From NCBI GenBank assembly GCA_964563105.1, contig CAZLXM010000002.1, positions 50,905 to 114,904 on the forward strand: a DNA stretch of 64,000 nucleotides, read 5' to 3'. Origin of the DNA: CAYVTV01 sp964563105. Its GTDB lineage: Bacteria; Bacteroidota; Bacteroidia; Bacteroidales; GCA-2748055. This document shows positions 8,650-18,289 of the stretch, one piece after another (positions within the stretch are counted from its first letter, which is position 1; every line of letters begins with the position of its first letter). A program made the translations under genes and the position numbers. The notes below the pieces were generated by a model. The model was not told the origin of the DNA. It did not search any database and worked only from the letters and a program-made list of their open reading frames with translations.

Positions 8650-9625
8650 TCCCAATTATTTCCCTGACATCTTTAAGGGTTTTCCCGGCACTTTCCCTAG
8701 CCTTTTCAGCGCCCTGCCTGGCAATTTTCGAAAGATAATTCTCATCGGCGAGAATGTCAAGGATCCTTTCACGTATTGGGGTTGTAAACTTAATGACATC
8801 CTCTGCAAGTTGTTTTTTCAGATCACCATAACGTATATTACAGTTATTGTATTGCTCAAGAAAATGCTTATAAGTAGATGGCCCTGATAAAAGCTTTAGT
8901 ATATAAAAAAGATTACGTACCGGTTCCGACATTTTCTGCTTTATCTCCTTTGGCCCCTCATCAGTAACAGCCCTCATCACTTTTTTTCGTATTTCTTCGG
9001 CTGTATCAACAAGATAAATACCGTTTTCATTCGATTTCCCCATTTTCCCGCTCCCATCAAGACCGGGGACTTTTATAAGCTGCTTCCCAAAGTTAAAAGG
9101 TTCCGGAAGATTGAAATATTCAACACCATATAAAGTATTAAAGCGTTTTGCAAATCTTCTGGTCATTTCCAGATTTTGCTCCTGATCTTTTCCAACAGGA
9201 ACTTTATGAGAGTTATGAATAATAATATCAGCAGCCATAAGAACAGGATAAGTTAAAAGTCCGGCATTAACATTATCCGGCTGGCTTCGGACCTTTTCTT
9301 TAAAAGTTGTAGTACGTTGCAACTCACCGATATATGCATTCATATTTAATAAAAGATACAATTCAGGGACTTCCGGGAGATCACTCTGAATATAAATAAC
9401 CGACTTTTCAGGATCCAGTCCCGATGCAAGATATTCAGCTAATATTTGTTTCACATTTGCATGCAGGTCACCAGGTTTTGGGTGGGTAGTTAATGAATGA
9501 AGGTCGGCAATAAAAAAAAAGCAATTATATTCATCCTGCATCTTTACAAAATTTTTTACAGCTCCGAAATAATTACCCAGATGAAGATTTCCTGTTGATC
9601 TTATACCACTTAATACTGTTTCCAT
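8633..9625 (-). CDS. trpS: Tryptophanyl-tRNA synthetase
   Basis: Charges tRNA-Trp with tryptophan in the cytoplasm. A 330-residue class I synthetase with the HIGH-type motif HLGN at residues 15-18 and the KMSKS-type loop KMGKS at 194-198. The substrate-pocket region (GLLTYPVLMAADI, VGKDQEQN) is intact. Length is normal. The gene is read divergently from rbfA and overlaps the end of the Rrf2 gene by 17 bp. A -7 box lies about 36 bp upstream of the ATG. Confidence 0.97.
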   Translation of the reverse strand: METVLSGIRSTGNLHLGNYFGAVKNFVKMQDEYNCFFFIADLHSLTTHPKPGDLHANVKQILAEYLASGLDPEKSVIYIQSDLPEVPELYLLLNMNAYIGELQRTTTFKEKVRSQPDNVNAGLLTYPVLMAADIIIHNSHKVPVGKDQEQNLEMTRRFAKRFNTLYGVEYFNLPEPFNFGKQLIKVPGLDGSGKMGKSNENGIYLVDTAEEIRKKVMRAVTDEGPKEIKQKMSEPVRNLFYILKLLSGPSTYKHFLEQYNNCNIRYGDLKKQLAEDVIKFTTPIRERILDILADENYLSKIARQGAEKARESAGKTLKDVREIIGIRKFF

Positions 9626-9660
9626 AAATAAATCAAATATTGGCTTTTTTCAATGAAACA

Positions 9661-9668
9661 CAAAGCTA
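9661..9668 (-). promoter_or_regulatory. -7 box of trpS
   Basis: Reads TAGCTTTG on the minus strand, a full match to TAnnTTTG, 36 bp upstream of the trpS start. No clear -33 TTG at the right distance. Confidence 0.4.
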
Positions 9669-9728
9669 CAAAATGTTATGTAAAAATTTTAATTTTACAC
9701 TTTCCTTAAAACCCAAAATTTAGTAATC

Positions 9729-10070
9729 ATGGAAATTAATGAATCAACAAGGCAAAGAAAAGTATCAAGGCTTCTACAAAAAGAATTGGGAACTTATTTT
9801 CAACAAAACAGCACTATTTATGGGAATAAAATTATTAGCGTTACTGTGGTAAGAATAAGTCCGGACCTTAGCGTTGCAAAAATATACCTGAGTATTTTCC
9901 CGGTTAAAACCGGTGAAGACATCCTGAAAGATATAAAAAACCATAAAAATGTAATTAGAAATTTTCTGGGTACACAGGTTAAAAATCAACTCAGGATTAT
10001 TCCTGAACTTACTTTCTTCATAGATGATAGCCTTGATTACACCGAAAAAATTGATAAATTGCTGAAATAG
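9729..10070 (+). CDS. rbfA: 30S ribosome-binding factor A
   Basis: A 113-residue KH-like protein that helps mature the 16S rRNA 5' end and 30S subunit. Sequence features match the family: an N-terminal RQRKVSRLLQKELGTYF helix, a VTVVRISPDLSVAKIYLSIFP strand region and a C-terminal LRIIPELTFFIDDSLDY segment. Length is typical. It heads a short run with a methyltransferase (26 bp gap) and a LolE-type permease, a common neighbour set in Bacteroidales. Confidence 0.93.
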   Translation: MEINESTRQRKVSRLLQKELGTYFQQNSTIYGNKIISVTVVRISPDLSVAKIYLSIFPVKTGEDILKDIKNHKNVIRNFLGTQVKNQLRIIPELTFFIDDSLDYTEKIDKLLK

Positions 10071-10096
10071 AAATCTTTTTTAATCTTTGACTTTAA

Positions 10097-10912
10097 ATGC
10101 AATATGACCCGATAAAAAATAGCTTAGGGAAAATAGTTAATAAAAACATCTTCTTTCGTAAAGCTTTTTATATACTATTGGATATTCTGTTATTAAGGAG
10201 CTGGCATATTAGAAAAGAAATAAACAGAATTATTAATGAAATCCCCGAAGAAGCAATGATCCTTGATGCCGGCTCCGGATTTGGCCAGTATTCCTATTAT
10301 CTGGCCAGAAAATTTAAAAAAGCAAAAATTAATGCAGTTGATATTAAACAGGAACAGATTGACGATTGTAATTCATTCATATTAACTGCAGGGCTTTCGG
10401 AAAGAGTTTCTTTCAGAACTGTTGACCTGACAAAATTTGATGAAAACAACATATATGATCTTGTTTTGTCTGTAGATGTAATGGAGCATATAGAAAATGA
10501 CACAGATGTTTTTCAAAGATTATATAATGCAATGAATGAAAATGGCATACTTCTGATATCAACCCCGTCTGATCTGGGTGGTTCAGATGTTCATGATGAA
10601 ACTGAAAGCTCATTTATAGATGAACATGTTAGAAATGGATATAATATCAAAGAAATAGAAAGCAAGCTGAATAATGCAGGCTTTTCAAAAATGATCAGTC
10701 GCTACTCTTATGGGAAACCCGGAAAATTATCCTGGAAATTATCCATGAAATATTCAATAATTATGTTAAACTCATCAAAGCTTTTTTATATCTTTCTTCC
10801 TTTATATTATTTAATAGTATTTCCTTTATGTCTTATTTTGAATTTTATGGATGTGAATATGTATCACATTGAAGGAACCGGATTAATAGTAAAAGCATAT
10901 AAAAAGAGTTAA
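10097..10912 (+). CDS. Class I SAM-dependent methyltransferase with C-terminal membrane helix
   Basis: A 271-residue protein. The SAM-binding motif I ILDAGSGFGQ is at residues 55-64, with the acidic strand-2 residue in NAVDIKQEQ and motif IV-like LVLSVDVMEHIEND at about 118-132. A hydrophobic segment at about residues 225-252 could anchor it to the inner membrane. The stop codon is directly followed by the ATG of the permease gene, so they are translated from one transcript. Substrate unknown; the N-terminal basic/amphipathic segment and membrane anchor hint at a lipid or envelope target. Confidence 0.82.
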   Translation: MQYDPIKNSLGKIVNKNIFFRKAFYILLDILLLRSWHIRKEINRIINEIPEEAMILDAGSGFGQYSYYLARKFKKAKINAVDIKQEQIDDCNSFILTAGLSERVSFRTVDLTKFDENNIYDLVLSVDVMEHIENDTDVFQRLYNAMNENGILLISTPSDLGGSDVHDETESSFIDEHVRNGYNIKEIESKLNNAGFSKMISRYSYGKPGKLSWKLSMKYSIIMLNSSKLFYIFLPLYYLIVFPLCLILNFMDVNMYHIEGTGLIVKAYKKS

Positions 10913-12127
10913 ATGAATTTCCCCTTTTATATAGCTAAACGATATCTTGCAGCCAGAAAAACCAGGAATGCTGTAAATGTAATTTCTCTGGTATCCGTAT
11001 TGGGAGTTGCCACAGGAACAATGGCCCTTGTTGTAGTATTATCAGTATTTAACGGATTTGATGGTTTGATCAAATCGCTGATAAGCTCATTCGATCCTGA
11101 TATTAAAATAATATCAAAGGAAGGAAAAGTGTTTCACCCTTCAGAAGCAAATAATGACCGCATTCTGGAAATTCCGGGTGTAGTGGCAGTCTCCGAAGTC
11201 CTTGAAGAAAAAGCCCTCCTGCGTTACGATGAAAGACAATATATTGCCACAATAAAAGGTGTTGATAGTAATTATACCCATGTTAACGGAATAGATACCA
11301 TGATTATTGACGGGGATTTTTCTCTTTATAAAAATAATATCCCTATGGTGGTACTGGGGCAGGGAGTCGCATGGTCACTAAAGGTAGGTCTTACATTTAC
11401 TAACCCTCTGATAATTTATATGCCGAAAAGAACAACGAAAGTAAACCCTGCTAATCCGGCAGCATCTTTTAACCGTTTCCTGATATGGCCGTCGGGGGTC
11501 TTTAGTATTGAACAGGACTATGATTCAAAATATATTATTCTTCCAATAAGCTCTGTAAGGGATTTACTTGATTATCCAAAAGAAGTAAGTGCACTCGAAA
11601 TTAAAATATCAAAAAATGAGGACCTTAAAATTATTCAAAATAATATTCAAAATCTTGCAGGGAACAATTTTCAGGTGTTAAACCGCTATCAACAAAATGA
11701 ACTTTTCTATAGAATTATGAAATCAGAAAAATGGGCAATATTTTTTATCCTTGTCTTAATCCTCCTGATTGCATCGTTTAATATCATTGCATCACTATCT
11801 ATGCTTATAATTGATAAAAAAGAAGATATATCAATATTACAAAAACTGGGAGCAAATAATTCATTAATACGGAAAATTTTTCTGATAGAAGGATGGCTCA
11901 TCTCAATTATAGGTTCAACATCCGGATTAATCCTTGGAATAATTATTTGTTTTATTCAGGATAAATTTGAGCTGGTTAAACTCGGAGGAAGCGGTTCATT
12001 TGTCATTGATGCTTATCCTGTTGATATCCAAATCCCCGATATACTGCTTATATGGTTAACCGTAATGCTTATTGGATTCGTTACAGCATATTATCCTGTA
12101 AAAAAAATCAAAATTGTTAATAAATAG
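10913..12127 (+). CDS. ABC transporter permease of the LolC/LolE (FtsX-like) family
   Basis: A 404-residue permease with one N-terminal helix (about residues 22-46) and three C-terminal helices (about 275-299, 325-348, 376-396) around a periplasmic domain: the MacB/LolE topology. LolE-type permeases lift lipoproteins off the inner membrane for transfer to the outer membrane. No ATPase partner is adjacent; LolD is often encoded elsewhere in Bacteroidota. The ATG follows the methyltransferase stop with no gap. The role in lipoprotein release is inferred from family. Confidence 0.88.
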   Translation: MNFPFYIAKRYLAARKTRNAVNVISLVSVLGVATGTMALVVVLSVFNGFDGLIKSLISSFDPDIKIISKEGKVFHPSEANNDRILEIPGVVAVSEVLEEKALLRYDERQYIATIKGVDSNYTHVNGIDTMIIDGDFSLYKNNIPMVVLGQGVAWSLKVGLTFTNPLIIYMPKRTTKVNPANPAASFNRFLIWPSGVFSIEQDYDSKYIILPISSVRDLLDYPKEVSALEIKISKNEDLKIIQNNIQNLAGNNFQVLNRYQQNELFYRIMKSEKWAIFFILVLILLIASFNIIASLSMLIIDKKEDISILQKLGANNSLIRKIFLIEGWLISIIGSTSGLILGIIICFIQDKFELVKLGGSGSFVIDAYPVDIQIPDILLIWLTVMLIGFVTAYYPVKKIKIVNK

Positions 12128-12305
12128 TAATATAAATCAATAAGATTCTGTTTTTTACAAATAACATTTCCAATATCTTTACTTTTTATAAAAATAAGAA
12201 AGGTATTACAGATCAGGCAAATTCTATTTAACACTTTTCTGTAACCGGATTTTAAATTATTTCGTACAATCATTTGATTAACAGTATATCTGAAATTGTT
12301 TTTAA

Positions 12306-15300
12306 ATGAAAAAGATACTACATATAAGTCTTGTTTTCAGTCTTTTCCTAATTAATACATATATTCTTGCACAACCAACAATAATAAGCGTAACAGCCAC
12401 GTCAACTGATTGTCACGGAAGTCAAAGCGGTAGTATTACATTTGCGGTTACCGGAGGGAAAAAGCCATATTACTATTACATAATAAAAGGCGGGGAAACA
12501 CAATCTTCTCCACAAACTAATGATACAATTTATACCTTCTACAATGTATCAGCAGGGATATATTTATGCATTGTAGAAGATAATAACTCATTGAATGATT
12601 TCAGAAACCGGACTGTTAGTGAGCCGGACCCCATAAAAATTACTTCTGTTAAACAAACTCCGATAACTTGTGCAGGCTATGACGATGGTAAACTGGAATT
12701 AACAGCCTCCGGTGAATCGGGAAGTTATAATTTTTTACTTAGACCTTCTGATCTGTCAACCGGTACAGGTTCATTCGATATGCTGATGCCCGGGAGCTAC
12801 CGGGTAATTGTATCAGATGCATCGGGTTGTCAGAGTAAAGACAGCACCAACTTAATTGTTTTTAACGATCCATTGCCTATTACAATTACAAGTGAAAATG
12901 CAAGTGACCTGAGTTGTTTTAATTCCAATAATGGAAAAATAAGTGTTTCTGCTACCGGTGGGACAGGAACACTTGAATATATATTAAATCCGGGAGGGAC
13001 CTCAAATAATAACGGGAACTTTAACGACCTGACAAAAGGTACTTATACTGTTCAGGTTACTGATATTAATGGCTGCCCCGGCGCTGTCAGTAATAGTATT
13101 ACAATAAATGAACCTTTACCCCTGGTGTTCAGTTCACAAAACAAAACAGATGCTTCCTGCTCAGGGATCAATGATGGAGTGATCAATGTAAGTGCATCAG
13201 GAGGGAATACCCCATATATTTTCACCTTAAGCCCCGGAGGAATAACTAACTCCCACGGAAACTTCATTGGCCTGTCTCCGGGAACATATACAGTCAGCCT
13301 AACTGACTCTAATTCATGCGGGCCGGTGATCAGTAACGAATTTTTAATATCACAACCTGTAGCTATAACTATCGACAATATCATATCAAAAAATATAAGC
13401 TGCCATAACCAGAATAATGGTGAAATTAATGTAATCGCATCCGGTGGAAATGCGCCTCTCAGATACACTTTAAATCCTGGCGGAATAACACAGGCTACCG
13501 GAAACTTTGGCGGACTGGCAGCCGGTTTTTATACAGTTACTGTTTCAGACACAAAAGGATGTACTCCGGCTTCAACAAGTCCTATAATTATTGCTAATCC
13601 ACCGCCTATAACAATTGTAAATCAAACCGTAAATCAAATATCCTGTAATGGTGAGATGAACGGGTCAATTAGTGTAAATGCGCAGGGAGGGACAGGGGCC
13701 CTTCAATATACCCTGAACCCTGGTAATATCACCAATTCTAATGGAAATTTCAATAATCTTGGCCCGGGGATATATACAATCATTGTAAGGGATGCAAACA
13801 ACTGTCCGCAGGCATCTACAGGTCCGATCCAAATTACGGAACCTGCTAAAATTTCAGTTAGCGTTAATACTTCTTCTTCACTTAACCTGGCATGCTATGG
13901 AGATAATAATGGAACTATAAATATTAATGTATCAGGAGGCACAGCCCCTTATTCTTTTGCCTGGACAGGACCAAACGGATTTAGCGCCTCAACACAAAAT
14001 ATTAGTGCTGCTTCAGCCGGTAATTACAACCTCACTGTAACCGACTCCAAATCCTGTGTTGTTTCCTATACACCAATCGCAACCATATCACAGCCGGAAC
14101 AATTACAGATAACATTCTCTAAAGCTGATGTTACATGCCATGGAGATACTGACGGTTCCGTTACTGTCAATGTTTCAGGAGGAAGGCCCGGATATACATA
14201 TTCCACAGATGGAATTAATTATCAAACATCAAATTTGATCTCCTCTTTAGCAGCTAATAATTATACAATATATGTCAAAGACAATAATTCCTGCATTGTT
14301 TCAAACACTGTTACAATTAATGAACCTGATGAATTAAAAATTTCTTCTGAGACAAAAACAGATGGTAATTTATGTTTTGGCAATTCAATGGGAGAAATAA
14401 GAATTACAGGGGTTAGTGGCGGAAATCCCCCTTATGGATATTCAATTGACGGAGGATTGAATTTTTCTGCCAGTTCTCTTTTTACAAATCTTCCTGCAGG
14501 AACATATCAAACAGTTGTAAAAGACAGCAAAGGATGTATTGTAAACGGTAATTTGAATGTTATAAATGAACCGGCAGCTATTCATATAGATAATTTTACC
14601 CGGAATAATGTTAGCGGATGTTATGGTAATAATAACGGACAAATTAATATCTCTGCATCTGGGGGGACCGGAATAATAAAATACCGTATTAATAACGGGC
14701 CCCTTCAAACATCCGGTGTTTTTAGTGCTTTGAAAGCAGATAATTATTTTATTGAAATAATTGATGAGAATAATTGTATTAAAGATACTACTGTCGTTAT
14801 TACCCAGCCTTCCGCCATACGGATCATTTCTTTTTCCAAAACAAATGTTAGCGGCTGTGCCGGTAATACTAACGGAATTATTAATGTAAGCGCCACAGGG
14901 GGAACAGGAAGTTTGCAATATCGGCTTAATAGCAACCCATATCAGGGCAGCGGCAATTTTACCGGTTTGAGTGCCGGGAATTATACACTTACAATAAGGG
15001 ATCAAAATAACTGTTTAAAAGATACTGCTTTCCGTATCTCAGAACCGGCCCCGTTAACGGCCACTATAACAAGTTCTGTATATATCAACGAATATTATAA
15101 AGGAAGTATTAACATTACTAATGTTACAGGTGGTACAGGCAGCTATCTCTATTCCATTACCGGAATGACAGGCCCTTTCACTACTACAACAAACTATACC
15201 GGTCTTAATGCAGGCACATATACTGTTGTGGTCAGAGACCAGAATAATTGTATATACTCCAAAACAATTGAAATTACACAAATGCCCCCGTTAAATGTGA

Positions 15301-16481
15301 TAGTTACACCTGCAAATCCTTTATGTAACGGGTCTGCTAGTGGAAAAATCAAGATTACCGTTACAAATGCCTCAGGTGATATCGCATATTCCATTGATGA
15401 TAGTGTAAGCTGGCATACGAATAATGAATTTAATGATCTGCCAGCCGGAACATATAAGGTTGCTGTCCGTGAAGGATCAGGAAGATATTTTAAAAGCGAA
15501 GTTATTTTAAAATATCCTCCTCCAATCATGGTTTCAAGTAATGTTACACCCGCCGGCTGCAATGCATTCAGCCCTGATGGATCTGCTATTATTTCAGTTA
15601 GCGGAGGAACAGGCGTTAAAACGTTTAAATGGTCAGACGGGCCAACAACAAAAGACAGAATGAATATCAATTCGGGCAACTATTTACTGTCAACAACCGA
15701 TGCTAATGGATGCGAGATAACAACTCCGGTGTTTGTCCCGGCACAAACCTATGTATTTGCTAATGCAGGTGTGGATACAACCGTATGTGCAGGCAGCACA
15801 ATTACATTAAATGGTAAGGGAGGATTAACTTATTCATGGTCACCGGCTGCAGGCTTAAGTAATCCAAATATTGCCAATCCTTCGGTAACTATCAGCCAAA
15901 ACAGCATATTTATTCTTACAACTACCGGTGAGAATAACTGCTATAATATGGATACAGTAATTGTAAATATTTATCCAAATTTAGGGCTGTTTGCCGGAAG
16001 TGATACTGCTATACTTATAAACCACTCAATTAACCTGAATGCCACCGGAGGGCCTTTTCAGACTTATCGGTGGACACCATCTGCCGGATTGAATAACCCT
16101 AATATAGCCAACCCTGTAGCAAGCCCCAGGACAACACAGGCCTATATAGTTCATGGTGTAGATGAACACGGATGTATAGAAAGTGATACAATTAAAATTA
16201 CAGTTATTGAAGAAATAGTAATTTATAATTCTTTCTCTCCAAATGATGATGGAATTAATGATTACTGGGATATTGATAATGCTGAATATTATCCTGATAT
16301 TATTGTTGAAGTATATAATCGCTGGGGAGAGAAAATGTTCAGCTCAAAAGGATATACTTCGGAAAAACGTTGGAATGGTAATTATAACGGACAAAAAGTC
16401 CCGATTGGGACCTATTACTACGTTGTTATTCCATATAGTGGTGCAAAACCACTTACCGGACCCTTAACAATTATTAGATAA
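12306..16481 (+). CDS. SprB-repeat surface protein with T9SS type-B C-terminal sorting domain
   Basis: A 1391-residue secreted protein. Signal peptide at 1-23 (ends ILAQ). Then about 14 SprB-type repeats of 70-90 residues, each built as C-x-G-x(3,4)-G-x-I-x-V-x-(A/V)-x-GG ... L-x-x-G-x-Y-x-V-x-V-x-D-x-x-(G/N)-C. Next are two PKD/Ig-like segments with SPAAGLSNPNIANP and SPSAGLNNPNIANP, then the gliding-motility-type C-terminal domain (FSPNDDGINDYWDI, VEVYNRWGEKMF, WNGNYNGQKVPIGTYYYV). The type-B CTD directs export by the type IX secretion system and attachment at the surface. SprB-like proteins act as adhesins in gliding species; motility is not shown here. A porP/sprF gene follows with no gap. 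Confidence 0.93.
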   Translation: MKKILHISLVFSLFLINTYILAQPTIISVTATSTDCHGSQSGSITFAVTGGKKPYYYYIIKGGETQSSPQTNDTIYTFYNVSAGIYLCIVEDNNSLNDFRNRTVSEPDPIKITSVKQTPITCAGYDDGKLELTASGESGSYNFLLRPSDLSTGTGSFDMLMPGSYRVIVSDASGCQSKDSTNLIVFNDPLPITITSENASDLSCFNSNNGKISVSATGGTGTLEYILNPGGTSNNNGNFNDLTKGTYTVQVTDINGCPGAVSNSITINEPLPLVFSSQNKTDASCSGINDGVINVSASGGNTPYIFTLSPGGITNSHGNFIGLSPGTYTVSLTDSNSCGPVISNEFLISQPVAITIDNIISKNISCHNQNNGEINVIASGGNAPLRYTLNPGGITQATGNFGGLAAGFYTVTVSDTKGCTPASTSPIIIANPPPITIVNQTVNQISCNGEMNGSISVNAQGGTGALQYTLNPGNITNSNGNFNNLGPGIYTIIVRDANNCPQASTGPIQITEPAKISVSVNTSSSLNLACYGDNNGTININVSGGTAPYSFAWTGPNGFSASTQNISAASAGNYNLTVTDSKSCVVSYTPIATISQPEQLQITFSKADVTCHGDTDGSVTVNVSGGRPGYTYSTDGINYQTSNLISSLAANNYTIYVKDNNSCIVSNTVTINEPDELKISSETKTDGNLCFGNSMGEIRITGVSGGNPPYGYSIDGGLNFSASSLFTNLPAGTYQTVVKDSKGCIVNGNLNVINEPAAIHIDNFTRNNVSGCYGNNNGQINISASGGTGIIKYRINNGPLQTSGVFSALKADNYFIEIIDENNCIKDTTVVITQPSAIRIISFSKTNVSGCAGNTNGIINVSATGGTGSLQYRLNSNPYQGSGNFTGLSAGNYTLTIRDQNNCLKDTAFRISEPAPLTATITSSVYINEYYKGSINITNVTGGTGSYLYSITGMTGPFTTTTNYTGLNAGTYTVVVRDQNNCIYSKTIEITQMPPLNVIVTPANPLCNGSASGKIKITVTNASGDIAYSIDDSVSWHTNNEFNDLPAGTYKVAVREGSGRYFKSEVILKYPPPIMVSSNVTPAGCNAFSPDGSAIISVSGGTGVKTFKWSDGPTTKDRMNINSGNYLLSTTDANGCEITTPVFVPAQTYVFANAGVDTTVCAGSTITLNGKGGLTYSWSPAAGLSNPNIANPSVTISQNSIFILTTTGENNCYNMDTVIVNIYPNLGLFAGSDTAILINHSINLNATGGPFQTYRWTPSAGLNNPNIANPVASPRTTQAYIVHGVDEHGCIESDTIKITVIEEIVIYNSFSPNDDGINDYWDIDNAEYYPDIIVEVYNRWGEKMFSSKGYTSEKRWNGNYNGQKVPIGTYYYVVIPYSGAKPLTGPLTIIR

Positions 16482-17375
16482 ATGAACCGGGTAGTTTTAA
16501 TATTATTCATAACCTTGATTGGTGTAATTAAAAGCTCTGCACAGCAGAATCCTCATTATACTCAGTATATGTTTAATGATTTTATTATTAATCCTGCTGT
16601 TGCCGGGACAAAAGACTTTTACCAGATAAGGTCAAATCATCGCTTTCAGTGGATTGGAATTGTTGATCCGCCATTAACTAATACCTTAAGTGTTTATGGC
16701 CCGCATGCAAGATTAAATATGGGTTTTGGAGGATATTTCTATAATGATGTTACCGGGCCTACCAGTAGAACCGGACTTTCGGGAAGCTATGCCTATAATA
16801 TTGAATTACAAAATGATATACGCTTATCTATGGGATTGTCTTTAGGTGCAATGCAATTTAAAATTGATGGCAGCCAGCTTACAGCCAAAGACCCGACAGA
16901 TATAGCTATCCAGCCTGCAGTATTCTCTGCTTACGTCCCCGATGCAACCATCGGAGTATATGCTTATGCGGAAAATTTTTATGCAGGCTTTTCAGTAACC
17001 CAGCTATTCAATAACTCTTTGAAAATTTTTGAAGAAAAAAATGGCCTGAACAAATTAAAAAGCCATTTTTATCTTACCGCAGGATATACTTATGAAATTG
17101 CTTCAGATTATAAACTGGAACCATCTGTTATTTTAAAAAGTGCCGCTCCCGGGATCGCACAACTGGATATTACTACACGTTTTGTATATAAAGACCTTAT
17201 ATGGGGAGGTTTATCATTCCGCACTAAAGATGCCGTATCAGTACTTCTTGGATATATCCATGAAGAAAAATTTTATTTTGGTTATGCTTACGACATCGGA
17301 ATTACCGGACTGAGAAATTATAACTCGGGAACGCATGAGCTTATGATTGGTTATAGATTTAACGACATTAAATAA
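16482..17375 (+). CDS. PorP/SprF family type IX secretion outer-membrane protein
   Basis: A 297-residue outer-membrane barrel with signal peptide MNRVVLILFITLIGVIKSSA and the family N-terminus QQNPHYTQYMFNDFIINP followed by AVAGTKD. PorP/SprF proteins are needed for secretion or anchoring of specific type-B CTD cargo. The ATG follows the stop of the SprB-repeat gene directly, so this is probably its dedicated partner. The C-terminus ends in barrel strands (HELMIGYRFNDIK). Start and length agree with the family. Confidence 0.95.
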   Translation: MNRVVLILFITLIGVIKSSAQQNPHYTQYMFNDFIINPAVAGTKDFYQIRSNHRFQWIGIVDPPLTNTLSVYGPHARLNMGFGGYFYNDVTGPTSRTGLSGSYAYNIELQNDIRLSMGLSLGAMQFKIDGSQLTAKDPTDIAIQPAVFSAYVPDATIGVYAYAENFYAGFSVTQLFNNSLKIFEEKNGLNKLKSHFYLTAGYTYEIASDYKLEPSVILKSAAPGIAQLDITTRFVYKDLIWGGLSFRTKDAVSVLLGYIHEEKFYFGYAYDIGITGLRNYNSGTHELMIGYRFNDIK

Positions 17376-17383
17376 GCAAAAAA

Positions 17384-17968
17384 ATGGGCGTCAAAAAAGA
17401 TGAAATCAGAACCAATATAGTTGACGTGGCAAGCAAAATATTTACAAGATTTGGCTTTCGAAAAACAACCATGGAAGAAATAGCCATGGCTTCAAAAAAA
17501 GGAAAAAGCACAATATATTACTATTTTAGCAGTAAAGAAGATATCTTTAAAGCAACAGTGGAAAAAGAAGCAGAAGAACTTAAAAATGACCTTAGCAAAA
17601 CAATTAATAACATAGAGGACCCTATTGAAAAATTAAGAACTTTTTTACTTTTCCGAAGAGAAAAATTATCAACTCTTACAAACTATTATGCCGCCCTCAA
17701 AAGTAGTCATCTTGATCATCTTGAGTTTATAAAAAAAATGCGCAACGATTACGATAAAAACGAAATTAAAGTATTAAAAAGTATTCTTCAAACTGGTATA
17801 GACCAGGGCAAATTCAGAGTTGAAGAGGCCGAACTGGCTGCATTAGCTATTGCAACAGCAATGAAAGGACTTGAAATACCACTGTTTATCAGAAAAGAAC
17901 ATGGAAATATTGAAGACAGGCTTGACAGCCTTATAAACTTTTTATTTTATGGCCTGGTAAAAAGATAA
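17384..17968 (+). CDS. TetR/AcrR family transcriptional regulator
   Basis: A 194-residue regulator. The N-terminal helix-turn-helix spans about residues 10-56, with TTMEEIAMASKKGKSTIYYY (29-48) as the HTH core. The C-terminal ligand-binding domain is alpha-helical and unassigned. It starts 8 bp after porP/sprF and is probably in the same transcript, so it may regulate production of this surface adhesin. The ligand is unknown. A short possible ORF follows. Confidence 0.9.
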   Translation: MGVKKDEIRTNIVDVASKIFTRFGFRKTTMEEIAMASKKGKSTIYYYFSSKEDIFKATVEKEAEELKNDLSKTINNIEDPIEKLRTFLLFRREKLSTLTNYYAALKSSHLDHLEFIKKMRNDYDKNEIKVLKSILQTGIDQGKFRVEEAELAALAIATAMKGLEIPLFIRKEHGNIEDRLDSLINFLFYGLVKR

Positions 17969-18017
17969 AATCCTGAATAATTATCATTCTTTTAACGAAG
18001 GCCCTCAAAGATACCCA

Positions 18018-18155
18018 ATGATCAGCCTCCTGTCAATGCTGGAAACATATATACTGATCGCAGATAAATACCTGTTCAGTAATAATATTAATATTTTGAA
18101 TCAGAAATTAAAAACTCTCAAAGAACAAACAGGAAGAAATAACAGCGAATGCTAA
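18018..18155 (+). CDS. Possible 45-residue small protein
   Basis: An in-frame ATG gives MISLLSMLETYILIADKYLF and then a basic tail (KLKTLKEQTGRNNSEC). The same frame stays open upstream through QRYP, EGP and NNYH to a stop at 17958-17960, so the protein could be about 15-19 residues longer with a non-ATG start. The sequence looks like a helical segment rather than random intergenic DNA. It lies 49 bp after the TetR stop. No family recognised. The rest of this 321-bp gap (to 18289) is AT-rich with no other feature I can support. Confidence 0.3.
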   Translation: MISLLSMLETYILIADKYLFSNNINILNQKLKTLKEQTGRNNSEC

Positions 18156-18289
18156 TTCTTATATAAACATTAAAGGGATAAGGCAGTATTTCTTAATAAT
18201 GCAGATTTTTTCATATTTTTAAGCTCATATTACAATTGACAGACTGATAAATGGCTGTATATATGCATTTTAAGAAATATTAGCTAATT

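Noticed and set aside
8618..8887. 89-residue plus-strand frame over the trpS end
   Set aside because: No family resemblance; lies opposite the well-supported trpS C-terminus.
14442..15005. 187-residue frame opposite the SprB-repeat gene
   Set aside because: It is antisense to a strongly supported repeat protein; its length comes from the regular codon pattern of the repeats.
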